From Papaver somniferum (lineage: Eukaryota > Streptophyta > Magnoliopsida > Ranunculales > Papaveraceae): a stretch of 64,000 nucleotides of DNA. The notes under the pieces were generated by a model, which saw only the letters and a list, made by a program, of their open reading frames with translations, did no database searches and was not told the origin of the DNA. Location of the stretch: contig NC_039361.1 of the NCBI RefSeq assembly GCF_003573695.1, positions 89,298,149 through 89,362,148 of the forward strand, in the 5' to 3' direction. This document shows positions 33,028 to 43,511 of this stretch, one piece after another (position 1 is the first letter of the stretch; each line of letters starts with the position of its first letter). The position numbers and the translations under genes were made by a program.

Positions 33028-34429
33028 ACAACACAAGATTTTGTTAACGAAGAAACCGTAAATTTAGAAAAACCATGGGACCTAGTCCAGTTTTGAATAT
33101 TCTCAGAATTAAGCCGCTATACAAAATCTAATACCAACTTCGTATAGTTGAGGCCAAGCAGACTACCCCTAGCTACTTAGTTCCCTAAGTATCCCGGCGC
33201 ATTCGACTTCTAGAGTCACGCACCTGAATAGCAAGTCCTTTGGATCGTATTCCAAACAGCAAAGGAAGAATCTGTTTGGTAACCACTCTAATCAATCTTG
33301 CTAAAGATATAGATGAGTCGTTGACAAAGGCTCTTCCATTTAATCTAATAAACTCCTTTGTCTGGGTAGATCAATCTAACTTTAACTACGGAAGTAGTCA
33401 AGTATAGATTCACACCCAATCAATATAGATCTCAAAGAGAAATATAGAGAATGACGATCTCACGCAACTAATCAATCAGATCTATCAAAGATAAACTGAT
33501 ACTAGTTGGATCCCAGCCGATCAAGGTTTGTGCACTAAATCCAGAAGATACGAAAACTAATAAGAATTCTTCTTCGTCTTCAAATCTTCTTTTATCTTCA
33601 AAACCTACACAACACCACTTGAATCTCTTGTGATCAATCACGCACAAAACGGAGTCTGTTAACAATGGATTATCACAAGATGTCTTTAGATCTAACAACA
33701 GTTATAAAGATCATGTCGATACTTTGATCTAGTCTGAGTGAATCTTATATCAGAAGATAAGATTCTCAAGAATAAACAAACTAGGTGTAATCAAAGTTTC
33801 AACAATCGTTAGTCAATCAAATCAAATCGAAAACTTATAACACTGAAACTATCTAATTTCCCACCAACGGTACTCGTAAAGCTTCTTGATCCCACATAAG
33901 TCTTTAAACGAGCGTCCGTAAGAGATTTCACCTAATTAGGATACTTTTGTCCCCGAATTGACGGCTCCACCAGAAACAACAAGCAATGAAGTTTGCCTGG
34001 CTTTTAGGATAGTTTGCTAGAAATGCTAACTTAGGTATTTATAGACCAAGGATGTTTGGACACCAAGGAATTTCCAAAACCGAAAATATTTTCAAGATAT
34101 GCAATGAATGGAAAATTTTGGTTTTCATAATTCTAATAAATGTTGGTCCAATATTTCCGAAATATCTCAATAGAAAATCTTCAATTAGTAAATGCACATT
34201 ACTAATTTTTATTCTCTAGATTTATGCATTAATTGCTGATAATTAAAGCATATAAAATCAAAAACCTTAATGAAAAGATTCTTAATTTATTTCGGCATAG
34301 GATCACCTTGAGTACCGGAATATCTTTGAACAATAAATGATAAGAGTTACTGCTCGTGTTCAAAGTATGTTGACATCTTTTCTCAATTTCACTACAAATC
34401 CTTATTTCATATTTATATGGAGTTGCTTC

Positions 34430-34610
34430 TTGAAATCGGTTATACCACACTTCCAAACAAGTTTAGAATTAGTTTGCCAGTATTCGAAGACTACTATGTG
34501 ATTGGTCATACCAAATCACAATGGTTAGTTGTGATCGGTCCTTCCAACCCACATATATGGGTTCAGATAGGTTATACCAATCACTGGGGTCGGTTATACC
34601 TAAATATGGT
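34430..34610. repeat. Left part of a 22-bp repeat array in LTR K
   Basis: Degenerate copies of GATCGGTTATACCAATCAC spaced irregularly. The array continues on the far side of element B at 49512-49770. Confidence 0.65.
34606..34610. repeat. Target-site duplication of element B, left copy (ATGGT)
   Basis: ATGGT precedes TGTAGATGG and recurs at 49512-49516. Confidence 0.95.
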
Positions 34611-37600
34611 TGTAGATGGGGAAAAACGATTTGCTGGTTTTTACGGAATTGAGGAGATGACCGTGCGGAGGAGACTCCTTGAACCGAGCAAATGCTCAAC
34701 CTCACACAGATGTACTGCAAGAAGAGAGTGCTTTAAGTTCGAGAGATCAATTTATAGGACTCCGGCCTAAACCAAGACAATGGCCGTTCCAGAGTCAATT
34801 CGGTCACAAGAAATGATGGGTTGATCTATAGGAGGGAACCTGAGAAATGTGTGAGATCAATGGTGATCGAGATTATAGGTGTGTTGTGTATTATGCGTAA
34901 AAAAGTTCTGAATGATTGAATTTTACTCAGTTAGGAGTGATTGCTCAGACGATGAGTTCGTGTAGAGGAAAGATTGTCTGTGTAAACTTGTCGAGAAATT
35001 CTTGTCTGTTTCAATCAGGATTTAGATGCCTTTTTATATTGCTGAATTGTAAACACCTTGATCCCATGAAGTGTGACAGTTGCCGGATTCAAAGAGTGAG
35101 GAAGTGGGAAATCGTGTCAAAACTAGTTGCTTATCGTGCGGAGACTTGGTTGATTTTCTATCCACTTCTTTGCTAACTCCTCCAACTGATTGCACGACTT
35201 GCTCACATTATCATCGTGTGCATGAACACACGTGCCGTAGATCGCCATACCAAACCCCTAGTTAATATCCCCCATGTGACACGATTGACATCTCTTGGTT
35301 GTGGAGTCGGTTGCTGACTTCATGAGACGATGAGTCCTTGTATTGCTGAGTCGAACATGATTTACAAATGTTCTGAGACTCATGAATTGAATATGTCTGT
35401 TGAGACACAGGTATCATTGCCGAATAAACGTTGATAACCTGAGCAAACCGTGCTGCTGAATCGTTGAATATTGATAGTTGAACCAATACTCCTTAGTCAG
35501 AGCAAATACTGCTAGTCTGAGCAAATATTGCTCATCTGAGCGACTGTTGCTCGTCTGATGAATTGTTGGTGGCAGGACCAAATAAAATATTAATTTAAGA
35601 TACTGACAGCTAGGCCGAGTATAATAATAATGAAAGTATTGATCATGGGATCAATGCAGAATTATTAGTATTTGAATCTACTCAGAATTACGTTTTTGCA
35701 GAGCTCTAGATTTGAAACCCTAATTTTGATCAATTTGCTGATCAATTGATGATTTTCTGAAAACCAATCCACTGAGTGAAGGAGGGACCGTCTACATGGG
35801 ATGATGAGTTGACCATGTAACTCCCATATGCTCAAGTGAGCAAAAATACCAAAGTCTCCTGAAGACCAGTTGGTGAAAAGATGATTAAATGCTGGTTTAA
35901 TCATATTTTTTTAAATAATGATAGTGTGAGCGTTAGGTAATAAAACCTAATTATGGAGAGATGAGGGACCGACCAAGAGGGTATGAGACCGGCCCTTGGT
36001 GGTTGTGGGACCAGCTGATGGTCGTCTGAGCAAACTCCCAGTTGTTTGAGAAGAGTTTGGACCCAATATGAGCAATTGAGCAAATTAGGTCAAAATTATT
36101 AAAACATGTGGGACCGTCTATTTGCAAACCTTAGGGCCATCCTTGGTCGGTCAAGGAGACATGCCCGCGTCACCATAATGTCCGTGTCTCAGTCCTCAGA
36201 ATTTCGATATTTTTCGATGCACGTTTGAGCAACATTTTGAGAAAATATGAAGGATTCAGGGTTTTGCTAAAACTGAGGAATCTTCATGAGATGATGAAAA
36301 ATAATTAATAAAATAGGGGATTTGCAAGGTGTGGGACCGGCCACGGCTAGGGCATGACCGACCAGCTAGCAAGCTCGGTCTCGCAGCACCTTTCCCAATT
36401 TTATGTATTTTTCCTGATGTGAGGGAAATATCATGAAACTGAGGAATTTCACGAAGTTAAGGAATTTCCATGAGATAATGGAAATAATAATAATAAAATA
36501 TGGAGTCATAAAGTGTGGGACCGGCTATGGCCAAGGCACTTTTCCCAATTTTATTATATTTTTCATGATTTTAGGGAAATATCATAAAATCAAGAGGTTT
36601 GTTGAAACCAAGGAATTTGTTGAAATCAGGGAGTTTCCATGAGATGAGGGAAACGTAAAAAATAATAATAATAAAATAAGGGGCGTGTGGGAACGGCTAG
36701 GGCTCGGTCCTACGAGTTTCCCTAATTTTACATTATTTTCATGACTTGAGGGAAATTTCATGACTTCAAGGAATTTTCATGGGATGAGGGAAATAATAAG
36801 GAGTCATGAGGTGTGGGACCGACCATGGCTAGGGAATGGTCGGCCGGCTAGTGAGTCCGGTCCCACGACATCTTTCCTAATTTATTATTATTTCTTTGAT
36901 ACGAGGAAACACCATGAGACTGGGGAGTCTCCTTGAGACGTAGGAGATTTGATCAAATGAAGGGATTTTCATGAGATCAGGGAAAATAATAAAAATATGA
37001 TAAAATATAAAATTGGGCGTGGGACTGACCACGGCACGACCTGCCGGCTGGTGGGCCCAGTCTCCCAACGCCTCGAGTAATATTTTATTATTTATTATTT
37101 TCTTCCTGTTTTGCATAGGTTCATCGTTCCTTCATGTTTTGGAATGCTCGTTTGTGCATTCAGGTGCTTGTTTGTGCATTATTGCTGAGTACACTTGCAC
37201 CATTTTGGTCGGGGCTTACTCGAGAGCTGATCAGATGCCTGTATGTCAAATATTTATCACTAACACATGGAATTCTGCTGGGAATAACCACAAATTGAAG
37301 TGACGAAATATTACGAAGGATCGTAGAATATTGTTGAATATTAAGTTAACGATTATAGATAATTAATTGATGGCTCTATACTAGCAGGCATGCTGTCTAG
37401 GAGCATTAATTATCTGAGAATTGAGAGATATGAGCTTGTTGAAACGTCATATTTCCTTTATATAGTCAGGGAAAACCTTGTTGCATCCTGAAGACGTTAT
37501 TCCTATATACTAGCAGGCAAGCTGTCTAGGAGCCATCCAATCTTTCGAGTCTATATAGAAATAACTGCTGATATTGATCAGTATTTATGAGATGTGTCGT

Positions 37601-37790
37601 TGCCTCAGCTGAGAGACTACACATCTATATATACTCTGAGAGACAACATTCTCATTCAGAGATTTTGTGGCATGAGCTTTCATGCTTTCGACGAGAGACA
37701 TGAGTCTCAACACTCATCTGATTGCTGGATCAGGAGTACTACAATTATGGTTTTACGATTTTAGCCTTTGTCAAAAATCCACCATCTACA
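34611..37790 (-). repeat. Element B 3' LTR (left)
   Basis: It runs TGTAGATGGGGAAAAACG to ACCATCTACA. Relative to the right LTR it has scattered substitutions and a loss of about 45 bp near 36538. It holds dyads (35510-35555), five GC-rich hairpin blocks (about 36330-37070) and the doubled promoter block (37370-37545, minus strand). Confidence 0.94.
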
Positions 37791-37804
37791 TCAAGTCCCC
37801 TGCT
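37791..37804 (-). promoter_or_regulatory. Polypurine tract of element B
   Basis: On the minus strand AGCAGGGGACTTGA abuts the 3' LTR; A and C differ at one base. Confidence 0.85.
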
Positions 37805-38019
37805 TAGTGAGGGACAGTCATGTTCCTCAGTCAGCACTGAATGGTGATTTTTCAGTTACAAACAAAACAAGTAATTGAACTTAATCGTAAGATAAGACGT
37901 TACCGGATTTATGACTGAATGAACAAACCATGGCTTGAATGAAAACTCCAATAGCCTGATAGAGCGTCATCCAACGAGCGTAAATTGGTATAGAACCGCT
38001 GATTTGATGATAGAACCTT

Positions 38020-38249
38020 GGTTGGTTCAGGATTCACGGGCCGGGCCCGAATAAGGAAATCCTCGTGAAATTAAGTTTTGGAAATAAAATTTGGTATAAA
38101 AGGGATTAATCCTTTTATTTTATTTTTATTTCACCAAAAACCGACCACCACCTTACCTCCTTCACGTCAACAGCAGGAGAAGTAAGAATTGTCGGAGCGC
38201 CACCGCCGTCCGACCGCCATCCGACCAACTTCCGGCCGGCGCCGACCAG
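38020..38249 (+). promoter_or_regulatory. Promoter and leader exon of antisense gene 1 (B)
   Basis: GGGCCGGGCCC lies at 38040-38050, TATAAAA at 38095-38101, then a C-rich leader ending CGCCGACCAG before GTATGT. Order and spacing match A (4925-5166), although the surrounding bases differ a good deal. Confidence 0.7.
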
Positions 38250-38914
38250 GTATGTGGTAAAATTTTATGTTTCATGAGTTTTTATTTTTTGATTGCTGAT
38301 TTCATGAGTTTTTCATGCTTTGATCATGTTAAAATTTTATACATGTGTATATATGAGTGTGAGTTTTTTTGAAAACCCTTGTTTTAAAAAATGTATGTTA
38401 GTTTGATCGTTAGTTTAAGAAACTAGTAATAATTTCTGACTTGAGAGAGGTTTTTCGTTTGAAATAGGCTTGTGTCCAGTGATAAAATTTTGTTTATGAG
38501 CTTTCATGGAAACCAAAACTTTATCTTAAAAGATGTGAGCTTTCACAAAATCAAAATAAACCCTCGTTTCAAAGATGGATGATAGTACGAAGGAAAAAGA
38601 TTTTTATGAAATCGTGACCAGTTCGTGGATTTTTCTTTTGATAGTGACACATATAATGCCATATACTTATTAACGTGAGTAAATAAAGGTTTTAAAAATT
38701 TTACGTGAATTATTCACGTTAATCATTGTTTCGTAAAATCAAAACATGGGTTTTGAGTAACCCTCGAAATTAGATAATTTATTTATGGTGAAATATTGTC
38801 TTGGTGCAAGTTTCGTAGATCAGTCGTGGATGTTTATACTATGAAAATTATGTTCATGACTTTATGAAAATCAGTTTCGATTCTCAAATGATAAAGCTTT
38901 GTTCGTTATTGCAG
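38250..38914 (+). other. 5' UTR intron of antisense gene 1 (B)
   Basis: GTATGT to TTATTGCAG, 665 bp, AT-rich. The next exon begins GTTTCAAGGAACGAAC, as in A and C. The second leader intron is less clear here: the A donor AG/GTAACAG is not kept, but the acceptor TTCCAG before the coding exon is. Confidence 0.65.
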
Positions 38915-39066
38915 GTTTCAAGGAACGAACTAATTTTTGAGTGCTAACTCTTATATCACAATCACTTTGCTAGTGGAATTGTAAAGAGTTAAGAGTTAAG
39001 GATTACCATTTTTGCAGTGGATTTATTGTCAGCATATCTGTGATTCTGTGTTCTTGGTTCCAGAAA

Positions 39067-39624
39067 ATGGTGACTTCCAGCAGTAGCGATTATGATTATA
39101 GATATTCTTCCATCTCCTCTGAAGAGGATTCCAGGATCCATGTGGCTAAAACGCGTGCTAAGACAAACCGTTCCGAGAAACCAAAGCCTAGAGAGCCTCT
39201 TAACAATCGCAGAGTCACTTATGCCGAGCTCATGAAGAGAAAATCCGAGGATGACAGGATGGATGATTATCGACGCAGAAGAGATCGAGTCCAGCGCAGA
39301 GTGCTAGCAGCTGAGGAGAAACTCCAATCTCGAGATTACGGTGTACCATCTGATTCTTATTCTTCGGAAGATGAACCCGTGTGGGCACCACGAGATCTCA
39401 AAATTAATCCAGACCGGCGTACCAGGGAGATCGAGAAACTGGTCAAAGCTGATCTTGAAGCTGAGCGTGAAAAAGAAGAGTACTGGGATTCTGATCCTGA
39501 GATTCATCCAGACTTCGTCAATGTCCCTGATAGTAATTCCGATGAAGAATTTGAAGGGGACTCCGAGAAAGATGATGATGATGAATCTGATCATTCTGGC
39601 AACTCTGATGAATCTGACGAGTAG
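39067..39624 (+). CDS. Antisense gene 1 of element B, charged protein of unknown function
   Basis: Open for 185 codons from ATG 39067, four bases after the acceptor TTCCAG. Residues 1-20 are Ser/Tyr/Asp-rich. Residues 22-50 are basic (VAKTRAKTNRSEKPKPR) and 51-85 form a charged helix (YAELMKRKSEDDRMDDYRR). About 93-105 read VPSDSYSSEDEPVW, and 108-122 LKINPDRRTRE is the best conserved block with A. Residues 138-185 form an Asp/Glu/Ser tail with DPEIHPDFVN. No family is recognised; a nuclear, nucleic-acid- or chromatin-associated role is only a guess from composition. It lies antisense to gag-pol with its own promoter, followed by gene 2. The frame is intact here but shifted in A. The start after the splice acceptor is preferred over the longer upstream frame. 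Confidence 0.7.
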   Translation: MVTSSSSDYDYRYSSISSEEDSRIHVAKTRAKTNRSEKPKPREPLNNRRVTYAELMKRKSEDDRMDDYRRRRDRVQRRVLAAEEKLQSRDYGVPSDSYSSEDEPVWAPRDLKINPDRRTREIEKLVKADLEAEREKEEYWDSDPEIHPDFVNVPDSNSDEEFEGDSEKDDDDESDHSGNSDESDE

Positions 39625-40144
39625 TCTTACTCATGAATTTCTCTGAGATTATTTGTTTTTGTCGAAGTAGGCATTTTCTGGTTATTTGAACAGTCTTGCT
39701 GTAGAGATATTTCTTTAGAGATTATATTTTGAACCATAATCCCTTGTCGTATCTTTTGCCAAATCTTCTTCATATCTGAATAGGATGGACCAATGTCCTT
39801 GTAGACAACATATTATCCATGAAGCATGATCATACAACCGTATAGGAGACACGTGTCCTTTCAGATCACGGTTGCAACTGATTACATCCGAAGTATTAGT
39901 CCCCAGTCATGTTGAATACGCCCGAGCTATCAGTCCCCAATATTGTCGCACTTTTTCTATGATACCGGATACACTGGTTCGAGTATTAGGGTTTCAATAA
40001 AAACCGCAAATGATTTGACTATATCCACTATATGATAAGCATCCAAACCTTCAATTTTTATATTTTTCTATTTAAACAACATCTCGTTTCTTGCCTTGTG
40101 CATTATAAGGAGTGATTTTGATCACAATCATACCTCTCATCGTC
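39625..40144 (+). promoter_or_regulatory. 3' flank of gene 1 and promoter of antisense gene 2 (B)
   Basis: Shared with A in order: AT-rich 3' UTR, G-box CACGTG (39850-39855), CAGTCCCCA (twice), AGGGTTTCAATAAAAACCGC and TATTTAAAC (40069-40077), 76 bp before the ATG. Conserved boxes within less conserved sequence support a promoter. Confidence 0.6.
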
Positions 40145-41142
40145 ATGTCCAGCAGTAGCATTTCCTCTCGAAACGAACCTCAGTCAAAGCATGAGGTAAA
40201 AGCGTCTGCTTCAATAAGTCATTGTATATATTTTCTTCATCTTCATTTTATTAGAATTATTGATAATAGAAAAATAATTTATTGCAGGATGATCAGAAGA
40301 ATCCCTCCTCTTCGCATAATTTGAGGCCTAACCGGACTGTTAAAGCCCCTGCCCGCTATAGGTCAGCTCACGCTGAAGCTGAAGCATCCGTAAGTAATTC
40401 CATAACCTCTCAGCTGAGGTTTTCCATGATCAATGTTCAATAAAATCGAACACTCTTTTACTTCATCATAGGTTGATGTTCGTGTTGTCGTTGATGCTAG
40501 AAAGAGGAGAAATGGGAAGTCCATGTTCGTGGTTGATGATAGAAGCAACCATGTTGATGAAGACTCTACTGATTCCGTGGAGGTTGTGGTTAGATCTCAC
40601 GTCCACGAGTATCCAACAACTGGACTCCCCTTTGAAACTCCCATGACTAATACTTCCCCAAATAATGAAGTAGTCGGTGGATTTGTCATTCCCAAATGTC
40701 ATGTACTTCTGTATACCAAAATTTGGAGACGGTAAGGGAACATTGTTACAATGGAAATATGGAGAGGTTTTCTTCCAACATTTCTGACTAGGGTTGCCGG
40801 ATTGTTACCGATCATTGAAGAGATGAACGAGATGAATCTGCAGATGTAAAGAATCATGAACTGCACAGGTGGGATGAAATGATTTCAAACTGTGAAACCT
40901 TGCGGTTCAACATAGGCTGTCTTCGTCATTGGCTCGAGATGATCAAAATTCACAGGGCGGCGGCTGCTGCTGATGCGATTTCTACTACAACTGCTTTCTT
41001 GGAAGAGGAGAAGGCACTTACTTTGGAGTCAGCAAGAGTCGAGAAGGTGGTCCAGGACTTGAAAGTGAAGACCAGAAACTTTCAATAGAAGCTTGACATG
41101 GATTTTTTAAAGAATTACTCTCTGCTGGATGGCTTACTCTGA
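40145..41142 (+). pseudogene. Antisense gene 2 of element B, spliced PEARLI4-like protein, broken
   Basis: Exon 1 is 40145-40195, intron 1 40196-40287 (GTAAAA to TTGCAG), exon 2 40288-40389 (34 codons, same length and phase as in A), intron 2 40390-40471 (GTAAGT to CATAG) and exon 3 to TGA at 41140-41142. Exon 2 reads LRPNRTVKAPARYRSA. Exon 3 has the conserved NEVVGGFVIPKCH, then KIWRR followed by a stop where A has Tyr, then a frame change shared with A, then HELHRWDEMISNCETLRFNIG, RHWLEMIK and a coiled coil with one more stop (TAG after RNFQ). Resemblance to PEARLI4 (PF05278) is from memory. Exon lengths and splice sites held despite lesions suggest it was functional until recently. Confidence 0.65.
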
Positions 41143-41334
41143 GTGAGCATTTATGATTGTTACTTTTGAATAGGTTTAGGCTTTTCTTAGGCAGAATGAT
41201 TGATCATGGAAACAATTTTTTTTTCATTTATGAAATTTAATGAACAAAGGAGTACTTTGCATACTCTTTGGAGGAATATAAATTACATTTTAAGAAATGC
41301 TTGAAATAATGAAAAGGTAATAGTTTTCCACGGA
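41143..41334. other. Convergent gap between antisense gene 2 and pol (B)
   Basis: 192 bp, AT-rich, with no gene. It is the equivalent of 8004-8171 in A, where both transcription units end tail to tail. Confidence 0.5.
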
Positions 41335-42390
41335 TCAGGCATAATATGCTTTGAGCCATTTACCGTTGATGATATTTCCTTCCACTCCTCCATCAATGGA
41401 TAAGATCTTGTAATATCCACTGGACACTTCCTTGATGATTACATATGGTCCTTCCCATTTTGGAGAGAACTTTGGAGCAGACATATCTTGTTTAATGTGT
41501 TTTTCCTTCTTTAGCACCAAATCTCCTACTTGGAAAGTTAGAGGTCTTACCATTTTGTTGTAAGCTCTGGAGATCCTTTGTGTGTATGCTTCCACATATT
41601 TTTCTACCTTAACCCTTCTTGACTCAAGCATGTCCAGTTCAGCGATCCTTCAGTTGGACACTTCTGCTTCATCCCATTGTACTCCACTGAATGTAACGAT
41701 CCTTTCTGAAGGAATCTTGATTTTTGATGGGAGTATGGCGTCAGCTCCATAGACAAGAGAGTACGGTGAAGTTCCGATTGAACTCCTTGGTGCGGTCCGG
41801 TAGGCCCACAAAGCCATAGGCAATTGTTCATGCCACGTTCGAGGATTATCATGAATTGGTCGGCTGAGAATTCAGATCAAAGTTTTATTGGTACTCTCTG
41901 CTTGTCCGTTTCCTTGGGGATAGTATGGTGTGGAGAAAACTTATTTGATGCCGTATTCCTCGAGCAAGTTTGTCACGTGTTTGTTGGCAAAAGGAGTTCC
42001 ATTATCAGTGATAATGTGTTTAGGAACGCCGAACCTGCATATTATGTGTTCCTTGATGAAAGCCGCGATCGTGACTCCAGTGGTGCTTCGGAGAGGGATA
42101 GCTTCAACCCACTTGGTAAAATACTCAGTTGAAGTGATGATGTACTCATGTTGTTTCGAAGACGCTGGATTGATCTTCCCTATGATATCCAGTCCCCAGC
42201 CATAAAAAGGCCATGGACTATTCACAGAATTCAATGGGAGACAAAAAGTGTGGATGAGATTACCATGGACTTGGAATTTGTGAAATCTCTGGACGTACGC
42301 AGCTGCATCGTCTTCCATAGTCGGCCAATAATACTTCTCATGAATATGGAGAAATAATTTCCTTTTTCCTTGATGTTCTCCGTCGTGCAT
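41335..42390 (-). pseudogene. Integrase of element B, with internal stops
   Basis: One frame from ATG 42390 (directly after a TAA) to the stop at 41335, interrupted by stops after EEYGIK (41941), after TNKTLI and after VSN. The zinc-binding module keeps both His (HDGEH) but has Phe in place of both Cys (FHKFQ; A has CHQCQ). Core motifs GLDIIG, TDNGTPF and, past the first stop, YYPQGNGQAE supply the DDE triad. The C-terminal domain reads FQVGDLVL, WEGPYVI and WLKAYYA. Non-functional as it stands. Confidence 0.88.
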
Positions 42391-42959
42391 TTATTTTAAA
42401 ATTGTTGGGATTTCATGCTCAGCTAAGCATCTAAGTAAATTCCCACCAAAGCTTTTGCGGTATAAGATTCCGTCAAGAAAGGCAAACCTTTTAGCTCTCT
42501 GAATGAGTTTGACTGTTTCCTTCTTTTCCAACGACAGCTCATTGTCCCGAAGGTACTTGATGTAAGGTTCCCTCCAGTCTCCAGTGTGGTGTACTGTCAA
42601 AGCTTCTAAGTAATGAGGAGGCATCTGAAAATTGGGAAAAGATCTTTGCAGAGTTCTTGACTGAGCTTCCATGGAAGGAAAATAATATCCCATCCTTTGA
42701 AGCTTTCTGTAAAGTGTTACCATCAACGTCTGTCCCCAGATCTCTCTTCATGCATGTGTTTGAGTTGTTCATCCGCTTCGTCGTTTCCGAGGCATCGTGA
42801 TAAAGACCCGTCAGGATTCCGATAGTATAATGCTCTATGAAGCAAGAAATACTTCTTTAGTTCCTTGAGGCTGACTTTCCCTTCTGAAAGAGAATTGCTC
42901 AATTCATGAATAATGAGTGCTCTCCAATCGTTTGTTTGAATGTCTTCGACTTGAGCAAG
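42391..42959 (-). pseudogene. Additional zinc-binding module and linker of element B
   Basis: Equivalent to 9381-9850 of A. It carries the first module (HEER, then TLYRKLQRMGYYFPSMEA and PNFQ in place of CPNCQ), HHTGDWREPYIKYLRDN, and the start of the second module (FLDGILYRKSFGGNLLRCL) up to ILK-TAA-ATG at about 42388-42396. There is a frame change near 42726. Both modules have the same order of landmarks in A and B. Confidence 0.72.
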
Positions 42960-43499
42960 CTAAGTAGATGACACAACACGCCTTTGTATCGTGATTGTTT
43001 TCTCCGCTCCTTCGAATTGCAGTTTAGAAGCGAGAGTTGCTAGACAGTCAACGTGTTTGTTGTTAGTTCGTCCAGTATGGATGATTGTGGCATCAGCAAA
43101 ATGAGTTAAGATCCGCTGAGCTTCCGTTCTGAATGGTGCGAGCGTGATTTTTTTGAGATAATATGCTCTGTTCATTTGATTAACCAGTAACTTTGAATTT
43201 CCCCTTATCTCAAGGTGTGATGCTCCTGCTTGCTTGGCCAGGGACAAACCTAATAAGAAAGCCTCATATTCTGCTGAATTGTTGGTGCAGTGAAAATCCA
43301 GTTTGAATGAATGCGAGAAGACTTCACCAGTAGGAGACACTAGCACCACGCCCGCTCCTCCGGTGTCGTTTCTAGGAGTGGCGGACCCATCAAAGTATAA
43401 GATCCATGTCTCTTCTTTGATAACTAAGATCTCTGGAAACTCACCAGGTACATATTCATGTAACGTTGTAGTATCTTCGCCTGGGAAAGCAGAAAGCAA
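42960..43499 (-). pseudogene. Second (Tat-type) RNase H of element B
   Basis: Read in the same frame as RT but after a single TAG at about 43513 (CAG in A). The fold has WILYFDGSA, GGAGVVLVSP, NNSAEYEAFLLGL, EIRGNSKLLV and NNKHVDCL. The third acidic residue, Asp in A (RGDSK), is Asn here, which should cripple catalysis. The stretch ends at a TAG where A has Trp (SSTW). Confidence 0.85.
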
Positions 43500-43511
43500 G
43501 TCGGCAACTGC

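Noticed and set aside
34917..35176. Frames repeated in both B LTRs (also 46620-46880)
   Set aside because: LTR homology. Similar text occurs in the C LTR with stops, and no domain is recognised.
39304..39594. 96-codon minus-strand frame opposite antisense gene 1
   Set aside because: Complement of the coding exon of gene 1, without gag-pol motifs; the strand choice is decided by splice sites and the homologue in A.
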